A stretch of 55,286 nucleotides of DNA from Muribaculaceae bacterium (GTDB taxonomy: Bacteria; Bacteroidota; Bacteroidia; Bacteroidales; Muribaculaceae), in NCBI GenBank assembly GCA_022510405.1, contig JAFLTP010000020.1:1-55286 (forward strand), in the 5' to 3' direction. The position numbers and the translations under genes were made by a program. The notes beneath the pieces were generated by a model. It did no database searches. It was given only the letters and a program-made list of their open reading frames with translations, and was not told where the DNA came from. This document shows, one piece after another, positions 16,799-26,173 of this stretch (positions are counted from its first letter, which is position 1; each line of letters starts with the position of its first letter).

Positions 16799-18295
16799 AT
16801 GGATTCAGAAAAGAAACCTAAACGTCCAAGAATTGGAAGCGTTCATCCGTCGGGAATCAATGAAGACGGAGTTGCAGAAACTCGTTATGAGAAAGTGAAT
16901 TATCCTAACGATGAAAAAAGACCCGAAGGTGGCCGTCAATATCAATCCCGCCAGAATTTTCAGGGATATCAAGGATATCAAAATAGACAGGGCTACCAAA
17001 ACAGACCGGGATACCAGAACAGAGGGTATCAAGGTTATCAAAATTATCAGGGATATCAGAATTATCAGAATCCGCAAAGCGAAGATTCACAAGAGGCAGA
17101 CAATGACGTAACAGCCGGTAACAATGAACAACCCAAAGAGGGTTACCAACCTCGTCAAGGTGTTTATCAACCCCGTCAAAACTACCAGGGAGGTTATCAG
17201 AACCGTCAGGGTGGTTATAACCAACAGGGAAGACAAGGTTATCAGAACAGACAAAACGGAGGTTACAACCAAGGAGGTTATCAGAACCGCCAGGGAGGAT
17301 ATCAAAACCGTCAAGGTGGTTACAACCAAGGAGGATATCAAAACCGCCAGGGTGGCTACAACCAGGGAGGATATCAGAACCGTCAGGGTGGTTATAACCA
17401 GGGATATCAAAGAAATCAAGGTTATCAGGCAGGACAAGGTTATCAGATGGGTCAAGGCAGACCCGGATATCAGGGTCACCAAGGATATCAGCAGGGTGGT
17501 TTCAGAAAACCCGGCAATATGAAATTTATGCCGCGCCCAAAACAAATCGATTATATAATCGATGATATCAATCCGGAAGAAGAAGTACGCCTAAACAAAT
17601 ATATGGCAAATGCCGGTATATGTTCACGCCGTGAGGCTGACGAATATATCTCCAAGGGATTGGTGAAGGTGAACGGCGTTGTTACCACTGAACTTGGCAC
17701 CAAAATCAAACATGATGATGTTGTGGAATATGACGATAAGGTCGTGGTGCCTGAAAGAAAATGCTATGTTCTCCTCAACAAGCCTAAGGATTGTGTTACC
17801 ACCAGCGACGATCCGAATGGTAGAGTCACAGTGCTCGACATTGTAAAGAATGCATGCAAGGAGAGAATATATCCCGTGGGTAGACTTGACAGAAACACCA
17901 CAGGAGTGCTCCTCCTTACAAACGACGGTGATTTAGCATCAAAACTCACACATCCGAAGTTTGTAAAGAAGAAGATATACCATGTATGGACCGACAAAGA
18001 TATCTCGGAAGAGGATATGCAAAGAATAGCGGATGGTATCGAACTTCCCGATGGTGAAATCCATGCCGACGCTATCAGTTATGTAAGCGAAACCGACAAA
18101 AACCAAGCCGGTATAGAAATTCATAGCGGAAGGAACCGTATCGTGCGCCGTATTTTCGAACACCTTGGATATCGTGTCACCAAACTTGACAGAGTTTACT
18201 TTGCCGGGTTGACCAAGAAGAACCTTCCGAGAGGAAGATGGAGATATCTCACACAGGAAGAAGTGACTGCATTAAGAACAGGTAGATTTGAATGA
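16799..18295 (+). CDS. rluB: rRNA pseudouridine synthase (RluB/RsuA type) with low-complexity N-terminus
   Basis: A 498-residue protein. Residues about 45-240 are a disordered, Tyr/Gln/Gly/Asn/Arg-rich tract of near-repeats such as [12 protein letters not shown]. An S4 RNA-binding domain follows (about 262-320, [18 protein letters not shown]). The RsuA/RluB catalytic domain comes next (about 320-490), with the aspartate in [17 protein letters not shown]. The C-terminal part [14 protein letters not shown] is typical. It converts a uridine in rRNA (probably 23S) to pseudouridine in the cytoplasm. Bacteroidetes homologues often have extended N-termini; the tract here resembles RNA-granule proteins. 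The stop lies 7 bases before the asnS ATG. Confidence 0.9.
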   Translation: MDSEKKPKRPRIGSVHPSGINEDGVAETRYEKVNYPNDEKRPEGGRQYQSRQNFQGYQGYQNRQGYQNRPGYQNRGYQGYQNYQGYQNYQNPQSEDSQEADNDVTAGNNEQPKEGYQPRQGVYQPRQNYQGGYQNRQGGYNQQGRQGYQNRQNGGYNQGGYQNRQGGYQNRQGGYNQGGYQNRQGGYNQGGYQNRQGGYNQGYQRNQGYQAGQGYQMGQGRPGYQGHQGYQQGGFRKPGNMKFMPRPKQIDYIIDDINPEEEVRLNKYMANAGICSRREADEYISKGLVKVNGVVTTELGTKIKHDDVVEYDDKVVVPERKCYVLLNKPKDCVTTSDDPNGRVTVLDIVKNACKERIYPVGRLDRNTTGVLLLTNDGDLASKLTHPKFVKKKIYHVWTDKDISEEDMQRIADGIELPDGEIHADAISYVSETDKNQAGIEIHSGRNRIVRRIFEHLGYRVTKLDRVYFAGLTKKNLPRGRWRYLTQEEVTALRTGRFE

Positions 18296-18302
18296 AAAAA
18301 AT

Positions 18303-19688
18303 ATGAAGAGAAAAACTGTAAAAGAAATTCTCAGGGATTCTAATGAACTCATAGGGAAAAAAGTTGATGTAAAGGGTTGGGTAAGGACAAGAAGAGGAAA
18401 TAAGAACGTTCAGTTTGTGGCCTTAAACGACGGTAGCACAATCAACAACCTTCAAATAGTTTTCGATCTTTCAAAATTTTCAGAAGAAAGCCTGAAACCC
18501 ATCACCACCGGAAGTTCAATCCATGTGGTTGGAGAACTAGTGGCCTCGCAGGGAGCGGGACAAAGTGTGGAAGTTCTCGCAGAGACTCTTGAAGTCTATG
18601 GCACGGCTCCTGCTGACTATCCTTTGCAGAAGAAAGGTCACACCATGGAGTTCCTTAGGGAAAAAGCACATCTACGTCCACGCACCAACACTTTCGGTGC
18701 AGTGCTCCGTATTCGTCATGCCTTGGCTTATGCTGTCCATAAATTCTTTAATGATAAAGGTTTCTACTATTTTCATACCCCACTTATCACAGCTTCTGAT
18801 TGTGAAGGTGCCGGAGCACAGTTTCAAGTGACAACCCTTCCTCTCAATGATCTTCCAAAAAACGAAGACGGAAGTATCGATTATTCGAAGGATTTCTTCG
18901 GCAAAATGGCAAGCCTCACCGTTTCGGGACAACTTGAAGGGGAACTTGGAGCCACAGCCTTAGGACTCATCTATACTTTCGGTCCAACATTCAGGGCCGA
19001 AAATTCCAATACTCCTCGTCATTTGTCAGAATTCTGGATGATTGAACCTGAAATGGCTTTCTATGAAATTGCCGATAATATGGATCTTGCTGAGGAATTC
19101 ATAAAGTATTGCGTAAACTATGCCCTCGAGCATTGTTACGATGATATAAAATTCCTCAATGATCATTTTGACCATGAATTGATCGACCGTCTCAAGTTTG
19201 TCGTCGACAATGATTTCGTTAGACTTTCATATTCCGACGGCGTTAAGATTCTGGAAGAAAGCGGTAAGAAATTCGAATTTCCGGTTTATTGGGGTGTAGA
19301 CCTCGCTTCCGAACATGAACGTTATCTTGTGGAAGAGCATTTCAAAAAACCTGTTATCCTCACGGATTATCCCAAGGAAATCAAGGCTTTCTATATGAAG
19401 CTTAACGAGGACGGAAAGACAGTTAGAGCCATGGATGTGCTCTTCCCGAAAATCGGTGAAATTATCGGCGGAAGTCAACGTGAAGAAAACTACGACAAAT
19501 TGACCAAGCGCATAGAGGAAATGGGTCTGGAGGGTATGGATTGGTATGTGGATACCCGTAAGTATGGTACCGTTCCTCACAGCGGTTTCGGACTAGGATT
19601 TGAACGGCTTGTACAGTTTGTAACCGGTATGCAGAATATTCGCGACGTGATACCCTTCCCTCGCTATCCAAAGGCGTGCGAGTATTGA
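18303..19688 (+). CDS. asnS: Asparaginyl-tRNA synthetase
   Basis: A 461-residue class IIb synthetase that charges tRNA-Asn. The OB-fold anticodon-binding domain is at residues 10-110 ([19 protein letters not shown]). The class II core contains motif 2 ([24 protein letters not shown]) and motif 3 ([27 protein letters not shown]). The frame opens at a TTG at 18288 inside the previous gene, but the ATG at 18303 starts the conserved protein. It is tightly linked to the pseudouridine synthase gene, so the two are probably co-transcribed. Confidence 0.97.
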   Translation: MKRKTVKEILRDSNELIGKKVDVKGWVRTRRGNKNVQFVALNDGSTINNLQIVFDLSKFSEESLKPITTGSSIHVVGELVASQGAGQSVEVLAETLEVYGTAPADYPLQKKGHTMEFLREKAHLRPRTNTFGAVLRIRHALAYAVHKFFNDKGFYYFHTPLITASDCEGAGAQFQVTTLPLNDLPKNEDGSIDYSKDFFGKMASLTVSGQLEGELGATALGLIYTFGPTFRAENSNTPRHLSEFWMIEPEMAFYEIADNMDLAEEFIKYCVNYALEHCYDDIKFLNDHFDHELIDRLKFVVDNDFVRLSYSDGVKILEESGKKFEFPVYWGVDLASEHERYLVEEHFKKPVILTDYPKEIKAFYMKLNEDGKTVRAMDVLFPKIGEIIGGSQREENYDKLTKRIEEMGLEGMDWYVDTRKYGTVPHSGFGLGFERLVQFVTGMQNIRDVIPFPRYPKACEY

Positions 19689-19691
19689 TAT

Positions 19692-19720
19692 GAGTTTTAA
19701 GTTGTGAGTTTTAAGTTTTT
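19692..19720. repeat. Heptamer array, inverted orientation
   Basis: Four 7-nt units (GAGTTTT, AAGTTGT, GAGTTTT, AAGTTTT), the reverse complement of the form seen at 10074 and 16653. They lie between asnS and the DUF4105 gene. Confidence 0.8.
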
Positions 19721-19731
19721 CGTGTCAAAAA

Positions 19732-20961
19732 TTGAAAAAACAACTTAAAAAGACATCGAAAAAGATAAGTGCCATGGCAATTTTGTTTGTCATGGCTCTG
19801 TCATTTCAAGTTCATTCTCAACTCACCCCTCAAAACTCACATCTTACAACCAACCAAGCCCCCCTCACAATCTCTCTTATTACTTGTTATCCGGGTGAGG
19901 AAATATATGAACTTTGCGGACATTCTGCCATTAGAGTGAGAGGACAAGGGATAGACTCCGTTTGGAATTATGGTATTTTTGATTTCAATCAGCCTAACTT
20001 TGTCTATAGGTTTGTTAAAGGAGAGACCGACTACCGGGGCGCATCGTATCCCTTCAAGTGGTTTATGCCGGAATATATCCAAACCGGCAGGAAGGTAGTG
20101 GAGCAGGATTTGAATCTAACGCCTCAGGAGGTTAAAAAACTTCTTGGAATATTGCGCACCTCCGTTTTGCCGGAAAATGCCGTGTATCGCTACAACTATA
20201 TCAAAGATAATTGTTCATTGCGGATTTTGAATGCGATGGATTCGGCAACTGATGTGAAAATCATTTATCCGGACAGCGTGAGATATGGTACTTACCGAGA
20301 TGAGATGAGAGCTTACCACGAAGGATATCCGTGGTATCAATTCGGGATTGATTTGGCATTAGGATCCGGACTCGATCAAAAAACAGGAACCCGTGAGGAG
20401 ATGTTTGTGCCGATTGAGGTTATGCGTAATGCCGCATCTGCCCATTTTGCCGACGGCAGGCCTTTGGTAAAGGCCACCAGAGTATTGAATACCGGCAGGG
20501 AAAATGCAGTGCTGCCTCCAACCCCTTGGTTTCTTGCTCCAATCTTCTGGGCATGGATATTGACATTGATAATTGCATGTGTTGTGGCATGGAATATTAT
20601 AAACCAGAAGTTGTATTTGCCGCTTTACGGTGTATGGTTCTTTATGCTTGGATTGGCCGGGTGTCTTATTGCATTCCTGGTATTTGTTTCAGTGCATGAG
20701 TCCACAAGTCCCAATGTTTTGATATTCTGGTTAAACCCCTTACAGTTCCTGTTCACAATATCCATGGGTATAAGAAAACTTCGGGTTCTTTCATTCGTCA
20801 TGGCTTATTACAATATTATAGCTGTAGGTATTTTACTGGTGACCTCGCCTTTCCTGACCCAAAGTTTCAATCCGGCCTTTTATCCGTTGATGTTGTCGAC
20901 ATTCGCTTTGGCTTGCAGTTATGCAATAATACGGAATAAATCAAGTTATAGAAGAAGATGA
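19732..20961 (+). CDS. DUF4105 (Lnb N-terminal-like) membrane protein
   Basis: A 409-residue envelope protein of unknown activity. A signal peptide is followed by a DUF4105 region (about residues 45-260) with conserved LCGHSAIRV and YNYIKDNCSLRILNAMD. The paired His and Cys suggest a papain-like or related hydrolase fold, but no activity is established here. About five membrane helices fill residues 265-400. The start is uncertain. The TTG at 19732 supplies a lysine-rich n-region to the signal peptide. The first ATG (19774) would leave a signal peptide without positive charge. Its stop overlaps the start of the PafA-like gene (ATGA), so the two are translationally linked, with secA next. Confidence 0.75.
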   Translation: MKKQLKKTSKKISAMAILFVMALSFQVHSQLTPQNSHLTTNQAPLTISLITCYPGEEIYELCGHSAIRVRGQGIDSVWNYGIFDFNQPNFVYRFVKGETDYRGASYPFKWFMPEYIQTGRKVVEQDLNLTPQEVKKLLGILRTSVLPENAVYRYNYIKDNCSLRILNAMDSATDVKIIYPDSVRYGTYRDEMRAYHEGYPWYQFGIDLALGSGLDQKTGTREEMFVPIEVMRNAASAHFADGRPLVKATRVLNTGRENAVLPPTPWFLAPIFWAWILTLIIACVVAWNIINQKLYLPLYGVWFFMLGLAGCLIAFLVFVSVHESTSPNVLIFWLNPLQFLFTISMGIRKLRVLSFVMAYYNIIAVGILLVTSPFLTQSFNPAFYPLMLSTFALACSYAIIRNKSSYRRR

Positions 20962-22547
20962 ACCGCCTATTGACAACAGTTGTGGTAGGTCTTGCCGGCA
21001 TCCAAGGTATCACCTTGGCAGCTGAGTCACGCCCTAAACTCGTGGTTGGTATAATGGTGGACCAACTTCGCACCGACTATCTGGAAAACTTGAAAGATAT
21101 GTTGGGCGCCGGAGGCTTCCGTAGGCTCATGGAGTCCGGAGTCTTTTTCAAAGATGTGAATTTCAATGTTCCTGGAAGTGATGCTACAAGCGCTTCTGCA
21201 ATTATTCAGACCGGAACTTATCCAAAATTCAATGGTGTGCCCGGGATGATGATATATGATCCGGTCTCCAAAACTTTATCTCCCATATACAAGGATTCCA
21301 ATTATATCGGAAATTTCACCGATGAAACCTATTCTCCGGCTGCATTGCGTGTCACTACCCTCACAGATGAAATAGCTGTTGAGAATCAAGGAAAAGGAAG
21401 GATTCATACCATCGCTCCGGACGCAGCCCAGGCAATAACTTTGGCAGGACATTCTGCAAATTCTGCTTTTTGGGTGAATAATGAAACCGGGAAATGGTCG
21501 TCTACAACATATTATCCCAATCCACCGGCTGCTCTCCAGAATAAAAATTACAATACTCCTTTAGTTTCTAGATTAGACACAATGAAGTGGCAACCTCTAA
21601 GAAAGGGGGAACCTTACATTGATATAAATCCACTTGAGACTAAGGAAGGATTTAAATACATATTTTCACGTTCCGACAGAGATGTCTATTCTCTATATAA
21701 ACAGTCTCCATATGTAAATTCCGACATCACGCAAGCCGCTACGGAATATATCACAGACCTTAATTTAGGGAGAGAAGCGGAAGGAATCGACGTCTTGAAT
21801 CTTGGATATACATTGGCTCCCTATCCTGTTGCTACCGGAGATAGCTATGAATACCCATTACAAGATGCCTATCTAAGGTTGGATAAGGACCTGGAAAGAC
21901 TTTTCAACACACTTGACAGGCAAGTGGGTAAAGAAAATGTGCTCGTTTATCTTGTTGGAACGGGTTATTTTGCAGAACCGCCTATCGACAACTCGGTTTA
22001 TAGATTGCCAAGCGGAAATTTTTCAGTGAAAAGATCAATGTCGCTCCTGAATGCATTCCTTTCGGCAAAATATGGAAACGGTGCTTATGTGGATCAATAT
22101 TCCGACAGACAGATATACTTGTCAAAACCTCTGTTGGAAGAAAAAAATCTTGATTTAAACCAAGTAGCGGCAGAAGCCCGTGATTTTTTGATGAAAATGA
22201 GCGGGGTGGCTGATGCCTATACACTATCGGATTTGGTGAATCCCGGTTCCGAACATTTGGAATCCGAAAGACTTGCCATTGATCCCAAGACAGCCGGAGA
22301 TATTATATTGGATTTCAATCCCGGTTGGACTGTTACTGACGATAGCCGGTATCCTCCACGACCGCAAATAGATAAATCCACTGCATATGCTACTCCCGGC
22401 TTCATAATGGGCACGAAATTTGCTCCTAAAGTGGTGGAAGAAACCGTGGAAGCAGTTTCGATTGCGCCAACAATAGCCAATGCCCTTAGAATCCGGGCCC
22501 CGAACTCAGCTTCCTCTAAACCAATAAAATTATCTTTGCTGCAATAA
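20958..22547 (+). CDS. PafA-like alkaline phosphatase superfamily protein, probably inactive
   Basis: A 529-residue exported protein with the overall PafA/phosphodiesterase fold: RPKLVVGIMVDQLRTDYL, AGHSANSAFWVNNETGKW, DAYLRLDKDLERLFNTLD and APTIANALRI align with PafA in order. Compared with PafA as I remember it, the zinc ligands and catalytic residues are missing. The ADHG site reads GTGY (residues 334-337), the DYVGH site reads TLAPYPVA, the Lys/Arg pair is replaced by Ala/Gln, and the late His is gone. Only Asp35 remains clear. This suggests a pseudo-phosphatase with a binding or scaffold role. It overlaps the DUF4105 gene by 4 bases and precedes secA by 63. Confidence 0.78.
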   Translation: MNRLLTTVVVGLAGIQGITLAAESRPKLVVGIMVDQLRTDYLENLKDMLGAGGFRRLMESGVFFKDVNFNVPGSDATSASAIIQTGTYPKFNGVPGMMIYDPVSKTLSPIYKDSNYIGNFTDETYSPAALRVTTLTDEIAVENQGKGRIHTIAPDAAQAITLAGHSANSAFWVNNETGKWSSTTYYPNPPAALQNKNYNTPLVSRLDTMKWQPLRKGEPYIDINPLETKEGFKYIFSRSDRDVYSLYKQSPYVNSDITQAATEYITDLNLGREAEGIDVLNLGYTLAPYPVATGDSYEYPLQDAYLRLDKDLERLFNTLDRQVGKENVLVYLVGTGYFAEPPIDNSVYRLPSGNFSVKRSMSLLNAFLSAKYGNGAYVDQYSDRQIYLSKPLLEEKNLDLNQVAAEARDFLMKMSGVADAYTLSDLVNPGSEHLESERLAIDPKTAGDIILDFNPGWTVTDDSRYPPRPQIDKSTAYATPGFIMGTKFAPKVVEETVEAVSIAPTIANALRIRAPNSASSKPIKLSLLQ

Positions 22548-22610
22548 TAGCAATAACACCAACAACAATAATAACAGTAACAACAAAACAAAAATAACAC
22601 CCCAACATAA
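22548..22610 (+). promoter_or_regulatory. A/C-rich, guanine-poor leader before secA
   Basis: The spacer is almost entirely AAC/ACA/ATA triplets with only two guanines. It should be unstructured in RNA. No promoter match is visible, so secA is probably read from upstream. Confidence 0.45.
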
Positions 22611-25600
22611 ATGGCTTTAGGCAATCTTTTAAAGAAAATATTTGGCGATCAAAGTGAGAGAGCCGTGCGCCCTCTGTGGAATCGTCTTGAAAAGGAAATA
22701 AATCCTATAAGCGAAGAAATCAAGAATATCAGCAATGATGATCTTCGCCATCGCATCGACGTGATCCGTGATTCAATCCGCAACGAGGCTCAGGAATATG
22801 AAAATGAAATGACTGACCTTCGAAAGGAACTTGAAACATTAGACTACGATAAACGTGAGCCTTACTGGAAGAAAATAGACGAACTCCGTGAGGAGAAATT
22901 CAAAATGTATGCCCGTCGCCTTGACGAAGTGCTCCCCGAGGTATTTGCAATTGTTAAGGAAACAGCTCGTAGATTTAAGGAAAATGATCTGATAGAAGTC
23001 ACAGCAACTGATTTCGACCGTGAACTCGCCGGTAATGGTAAAGATTTTGTTACCATAGAAGGCGACAAGGCGGTTTACCGCAATTCATGGATGGCAGGTG
23101 GTAACCAGATAACATGGGATATGGTACATTATGATGTACAGCTAATTGGCGGTATGGTGCTCCATGGTATCCTAAATGGCGACAAGGCATCCAACAATAT
23201 CGCAGAGATGGCCACCGGTGAGGGTAAAACCCTTGTGGCTACTCTACCTGTATTCTTGAATGCACTCACCGGAGAAGGTGTGCATGTGGTGACTGTGAAC
23301 GACTATCTTGCCAAACGTGACTCCGAATGGATGGGACCGCTTTATCAGTTCCATGGACTGTCGGTGAACTGTATTGACAAGACAGATCCCAACTCGGAAG
23401 AGCGTCGTCGAGCGTATCGTTGCGATATCACATTCGGTACGAACAATGAATTCGGTTTCGATTATCTTAGGGATAATATGGCTCTGCAGACCACCGATCT
23501 TGTTCAGCGTGACGAACATTATTATGCCATTGTCGATGAGGTTGACTCCGTGCTTATAGATGATGCTCGTACTCCGCTTATTATCTCAGGTCCGGTGCCA
23601 AAAGGTGACGACCAGATGTTTATCGAGTTCAAACCTAATGTAGAGAAAGTGGTCAATGCCCAGAGAAAACTGGTTCAGAATCTACTTCTCGAAGCTAAAG
23701 ACAAGATATCCAAAGGAGTTGCAAATGATGATAAGACACTCACCGAAGAGGGAGGATTGGCCTTGTTCCGTGCTTATAAAGGTTTGCCGAAACACGGACC
23801 TCTTATCCGTTATTTAAGCGAGGAGGGTATAAAGCAATTGCTGCTAAAGGTTGAGGCCCGATATATGGCCGACAACAACCGTGAAATGCCGATTGCCGTG
23901 GAACCCCTTTACTTCGTGATTGATGAAAAGAACCATAGTATCGAACTTACCGACAAAGGTATAGAGGTACTTACCGGTACTACCCAAGATCCTGATTTCT
24001 TCATTCTCCCGGATATCGCCGCTCAACTTTCAAGTGTGGAAGGAGAAGAAAATACTACAAAAGAGGAGAAACAGCAAAAGAAAGATGAACTTCTCCAGAA
24101 TTATTCCATAAAAGCGGAACGTGTTCACACCGTCAATCAATTGTTGAAAGCATACTCTTTGTTTGATAAGGACGTTGAGTATGTAATCGACGACAATAAA
24201 ATTAAGATTGTTGATGAACAGACAGGACGTATCATGGAAGGTCGTCGTTACAGCGATGGACTTCACCAGGCAATCGAAGCCAAGGAAGGCGTGAAAGTTG
24301 AGGCCGCTACCCAGACTTACGCTACCATCACTTTACAGAACTATTTCCGTATGTATCGTAAACTTGCCGGTATGACCGGTACTGCGATGACTGAGGCCGG
24401 TGAATTCTATGATATATATAAATTGGAGGTTACAGAGATTCCTACTAATCGTCCTGTTATAAGGAATGACCAAAACGATAGGGTTTACCGCACAAAGAAA
24501 GAGAAATATGCCGCAGTGATAGCAGAGGTAGAGGAAATGGTGAAACAGGGCAGACCGGTTCTTGTGGGTACTACCTCGGTTGAAATTTCCGAACTTCTTT
24601 CCAAAATGTTGCAACTCCGCAAGATTCCTCATCAGGTATTGAATGCCAAGCAGCACCAAAAGGAGGCTGAGATTGTGGCTCATGCCGGTAAGACAGGCAC
24701 TGTAACCATCGCTACCAACATGGCCGGTCGTGGTACAGACATCAAGCTGACTCCGGAAGTAAAAGAGGCGGGAGGGCTTGCCATCATAGGTACGGAAAGA
24801 CATGAATCCCGTCGAGTGGACCGTCAGCTAAGAGGTCGTGCCGGTCGTCAGGGAGACCCAGGTTCTTCTGTATTTTTTGTTTCCTTTGAAGATACCGTGA
24901 TGCGTCTTTTCGCAAATGAGAGGGTAGTAAAGACTCTTGACCGTCTCGGATTTGAGGAAGGCGACATGATCGAGAGCAAGATGGTGACCAAATCCATAGA
25001 AAATGCACAGAAAAGGGTAGAGGAAAACAACTTCGGTATCCGTAAACGTCTTGTAGAATACGATGACGTGATGAATGCTCAACGTAAAGGTGTGTATGGT
25101 CGTCGTCAAAATGCTTTGAAAGGTGAAAGGATCGGATCCGATATCGCCAATATGATTTATGAAACTGCCGAATCTCTCGCAAATAGAGGTTACGAAAACG
25201 GCTTCCCCGAATTCGAAGAGGATGTACTTAAAAATTTGGCGATAGAAGTTCCTTTCTCAGAGGTTGAATACAATAAACTTGATGCAGCCGACATAACTGA
25301 TAAACTCGCTGAAGAGGCTATGCGTACTTATGAACGCAACAAGCAAAAAATGGCGGAAGGAGCTATGCCTTATATAAAGGAATTTGTGGAAGAGAAAGGT
25401 GCCACAGGTCCTGTTGGAGTTCCCGTAACCGATGGTAGACGCGTGTTCAATATCCGTTGTGATATCAAGGATGCCTATGAAAATGGTTGCAAGCCACTCA
25501 CTAAGGCCTGGGAAAAGACGGTGCTCCTTTCATCGATCGATAAATCATGGCAGGAACAGCTCCGTGAAATGGATGAACTCCGCAAGTCAGTTCAAAATGC

Positions 25601-26048
25601 ATCTTACGAACAGAAGGATCCTCTTGTGATTTATAAGCTTGAGGCATATGAACTTTGGAAGAAGATGCTTTGGGAAATGAACTCCAAGGCTGTAGCAACT
25701 TTGATGAGAGGCCGTCTGGCAGTGCCGGATTATGAAGAGGCCAAAGCTGCGGAAGCCAAGGCTAAGGAAGCTCAGGAACAGCAACGCCAGGCTGCTCAGC
25801 TCGCCCGTCAGCAACAAATTCGCAGAGAATATAGCAACACTTCTTCTACCGGTGTCAATCCGTATGCCAATTATAGCACAACCCGTGAGCAATATCCGGG
25901 TGAGAATGCCCAAAGGGCCGCGGGCCAGAATGTGAGCCGTCGTCAAGGACCGGTCGCTCCAATCAAGGCTATGCCTAAAGTTGGTAGAAACGAACCTTGT
26001 CCTTGCGGAAGCGGCAAGAAATACAAAAACTGCCACGGCAGAGATTAA
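22611..26048 (+). CDS. secA: Preprotein translocase ATPase SecA
   Basis: A 1145-residue motor that drives preproteins through SecYEG. The Walker A motif EMATGEGKT is near residue 205, [16 protein letters not shown] holds the DEAD-type box, and [12 protein letters not shown] and [14 protein letters not shown] form the second nucleotide-binding fold. The C-terminus ends in the zinc-binding SEC-C motif ([14 protein letters not shown]), which contacts SecB and ribosomes. It is longer than the E. coli protein because of insertions usual in Bacteroidetes. It is the last gene of the plus-strand run and ends at a strong terminator facing the EF-G2 gene. Confidence 0.98.
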   Translation: MALGNLLKKIFGDQSERAVRPLWNRLEKEINPISEEIKNISNDDLRHRIDVIRDSIRNEAQEYENEMTDLRKELETLDYDKREPYWKKIDELREEKFKMYARRLDEVLPEVFAIVKETARRFKENDLIEVTATDFDRELAGNGKDFVTIEGDKAVYRNSWMAGGNQITWDMVHYDVQLIGGMVLHGILNGDKASNNIAEMATGEGKTLVATLPVFLNALTGEGVHVVTVNDYLAKRDSEWMGPLYQFHGLSVNCIDKTDPNSEERRRAYRCDITFGTNNEFGFDYLRDNMALQTTDLVQRDEHYYAIVDEVDSVLIDDARTPLIISGPVPKGDDQMFIEFKPNVEKVVNAQRKLVQNLLLEAKDKISKGVANDDKTLTEEGGLALFRAYKGLPKHGPLIRYLSEEGIKQLLLKVEARYMADNNREMPIAVEPLYFVIDEKNHSIELTDKGIEVLTGTTQDPDFFILPDIAAQLSSVEGEENTTKEEKQQKKDELLQNYSIKAERVHTVNQLLKAYSLFDKDVEYVIDDNKIKIVDEQTGRIMEGRRYSDGLHQAIEAKEGVKVEAATQTYATITLQNYFRMYRKLAGMTGTAMTEAGEFYDIYKLEVTEIPTNRPVIRNDQNDRVYRTKKEKYAAVIAEVEEMVKQGRPVLVGTTSVEISELLSKMLQLRKIPHQVLNAKQHQKEAEIVAHAGKTGTVTIATNMAGRGTDIKLTPEVKEAGGLAIIGTERHESRRVDRQLRGRAGRQGDPGSSVFFVSFEDTVMRLFANERVVKTLDRLGFEEGDMIESKMVTKSIENAQKRVEENNFGIRKRLVEYDDVMNAQRKGVYGRRQNALKGERIGSDIANMIYETAESLANRGYENGFPEFEEDVLKNLAIEVPFSEVEYNKLDAADITDKLAEEAMRTYERNKQKMAEGAMPYIKEFVEEKGATGPVGVPVTDGRRVFNIRCDIKDAYENGCKPLTKAWEKTVLLSSIDKSWQEQLREMDELRKSVQNASYEQKDPLVIYKLEAYELWKKMLWEMNSKAVATLMRGRLAVPDYEEAKAAEAKAKEAQEQQRQAAQLARQQQIRREYSNTSSTGVNPYANYSTTREQYPGENAQRAAGQNVSRRQGPVAPIKAMPKVGRNEPCPCGSGKKYKNCHGRD

Positions 26049-26050
26049 AA

Positions 26051-26078
26051 TAAAAGCTCCGAAAAATCGGAGCTTTTT
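26051..26078. terminator. Bidirectional terminator between secA and the EF-G2 gene
   Basis: An 11-bp stem (AAAAGCTCCGA/TCGGAGCTTTT) with a 4-base loop has T-tracts on both strands. It starts 2 bases past the secA stop and serves both convergent genes. Confidence 0.93.
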
Positions 26079-26170
26079 TAGTTTAAAGTTTAAAGTTCAA
26101 AGTAAAAGTGTAAAGTTTAGAGAGATCGGTAACTTTCTTTCCACTCTAAAATTTACACTTTATACTTTAA
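26079..26170. repeat. Head-to-head heptamer arrays forming a long inverted repeat
   Basis: Units of the AAAGTTT form run to 26122 and then appear inverted at 26144-26168. Bases 26107-26122 and 26144-26159 are reverse complements at 15 of 16 positions, so a second hairpin can form between the convergent genes. Confidence 0.8.
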
Positions 26171-26173
26171 AAA

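Noticed and set aside
17087..17545. Open frames in other phases across the Tyr/Gln/Gly repeats
   Set aside because: Repetitive DNA opens several frames at once; only the frame continuing into the S4 and synthase domains is a real gene.
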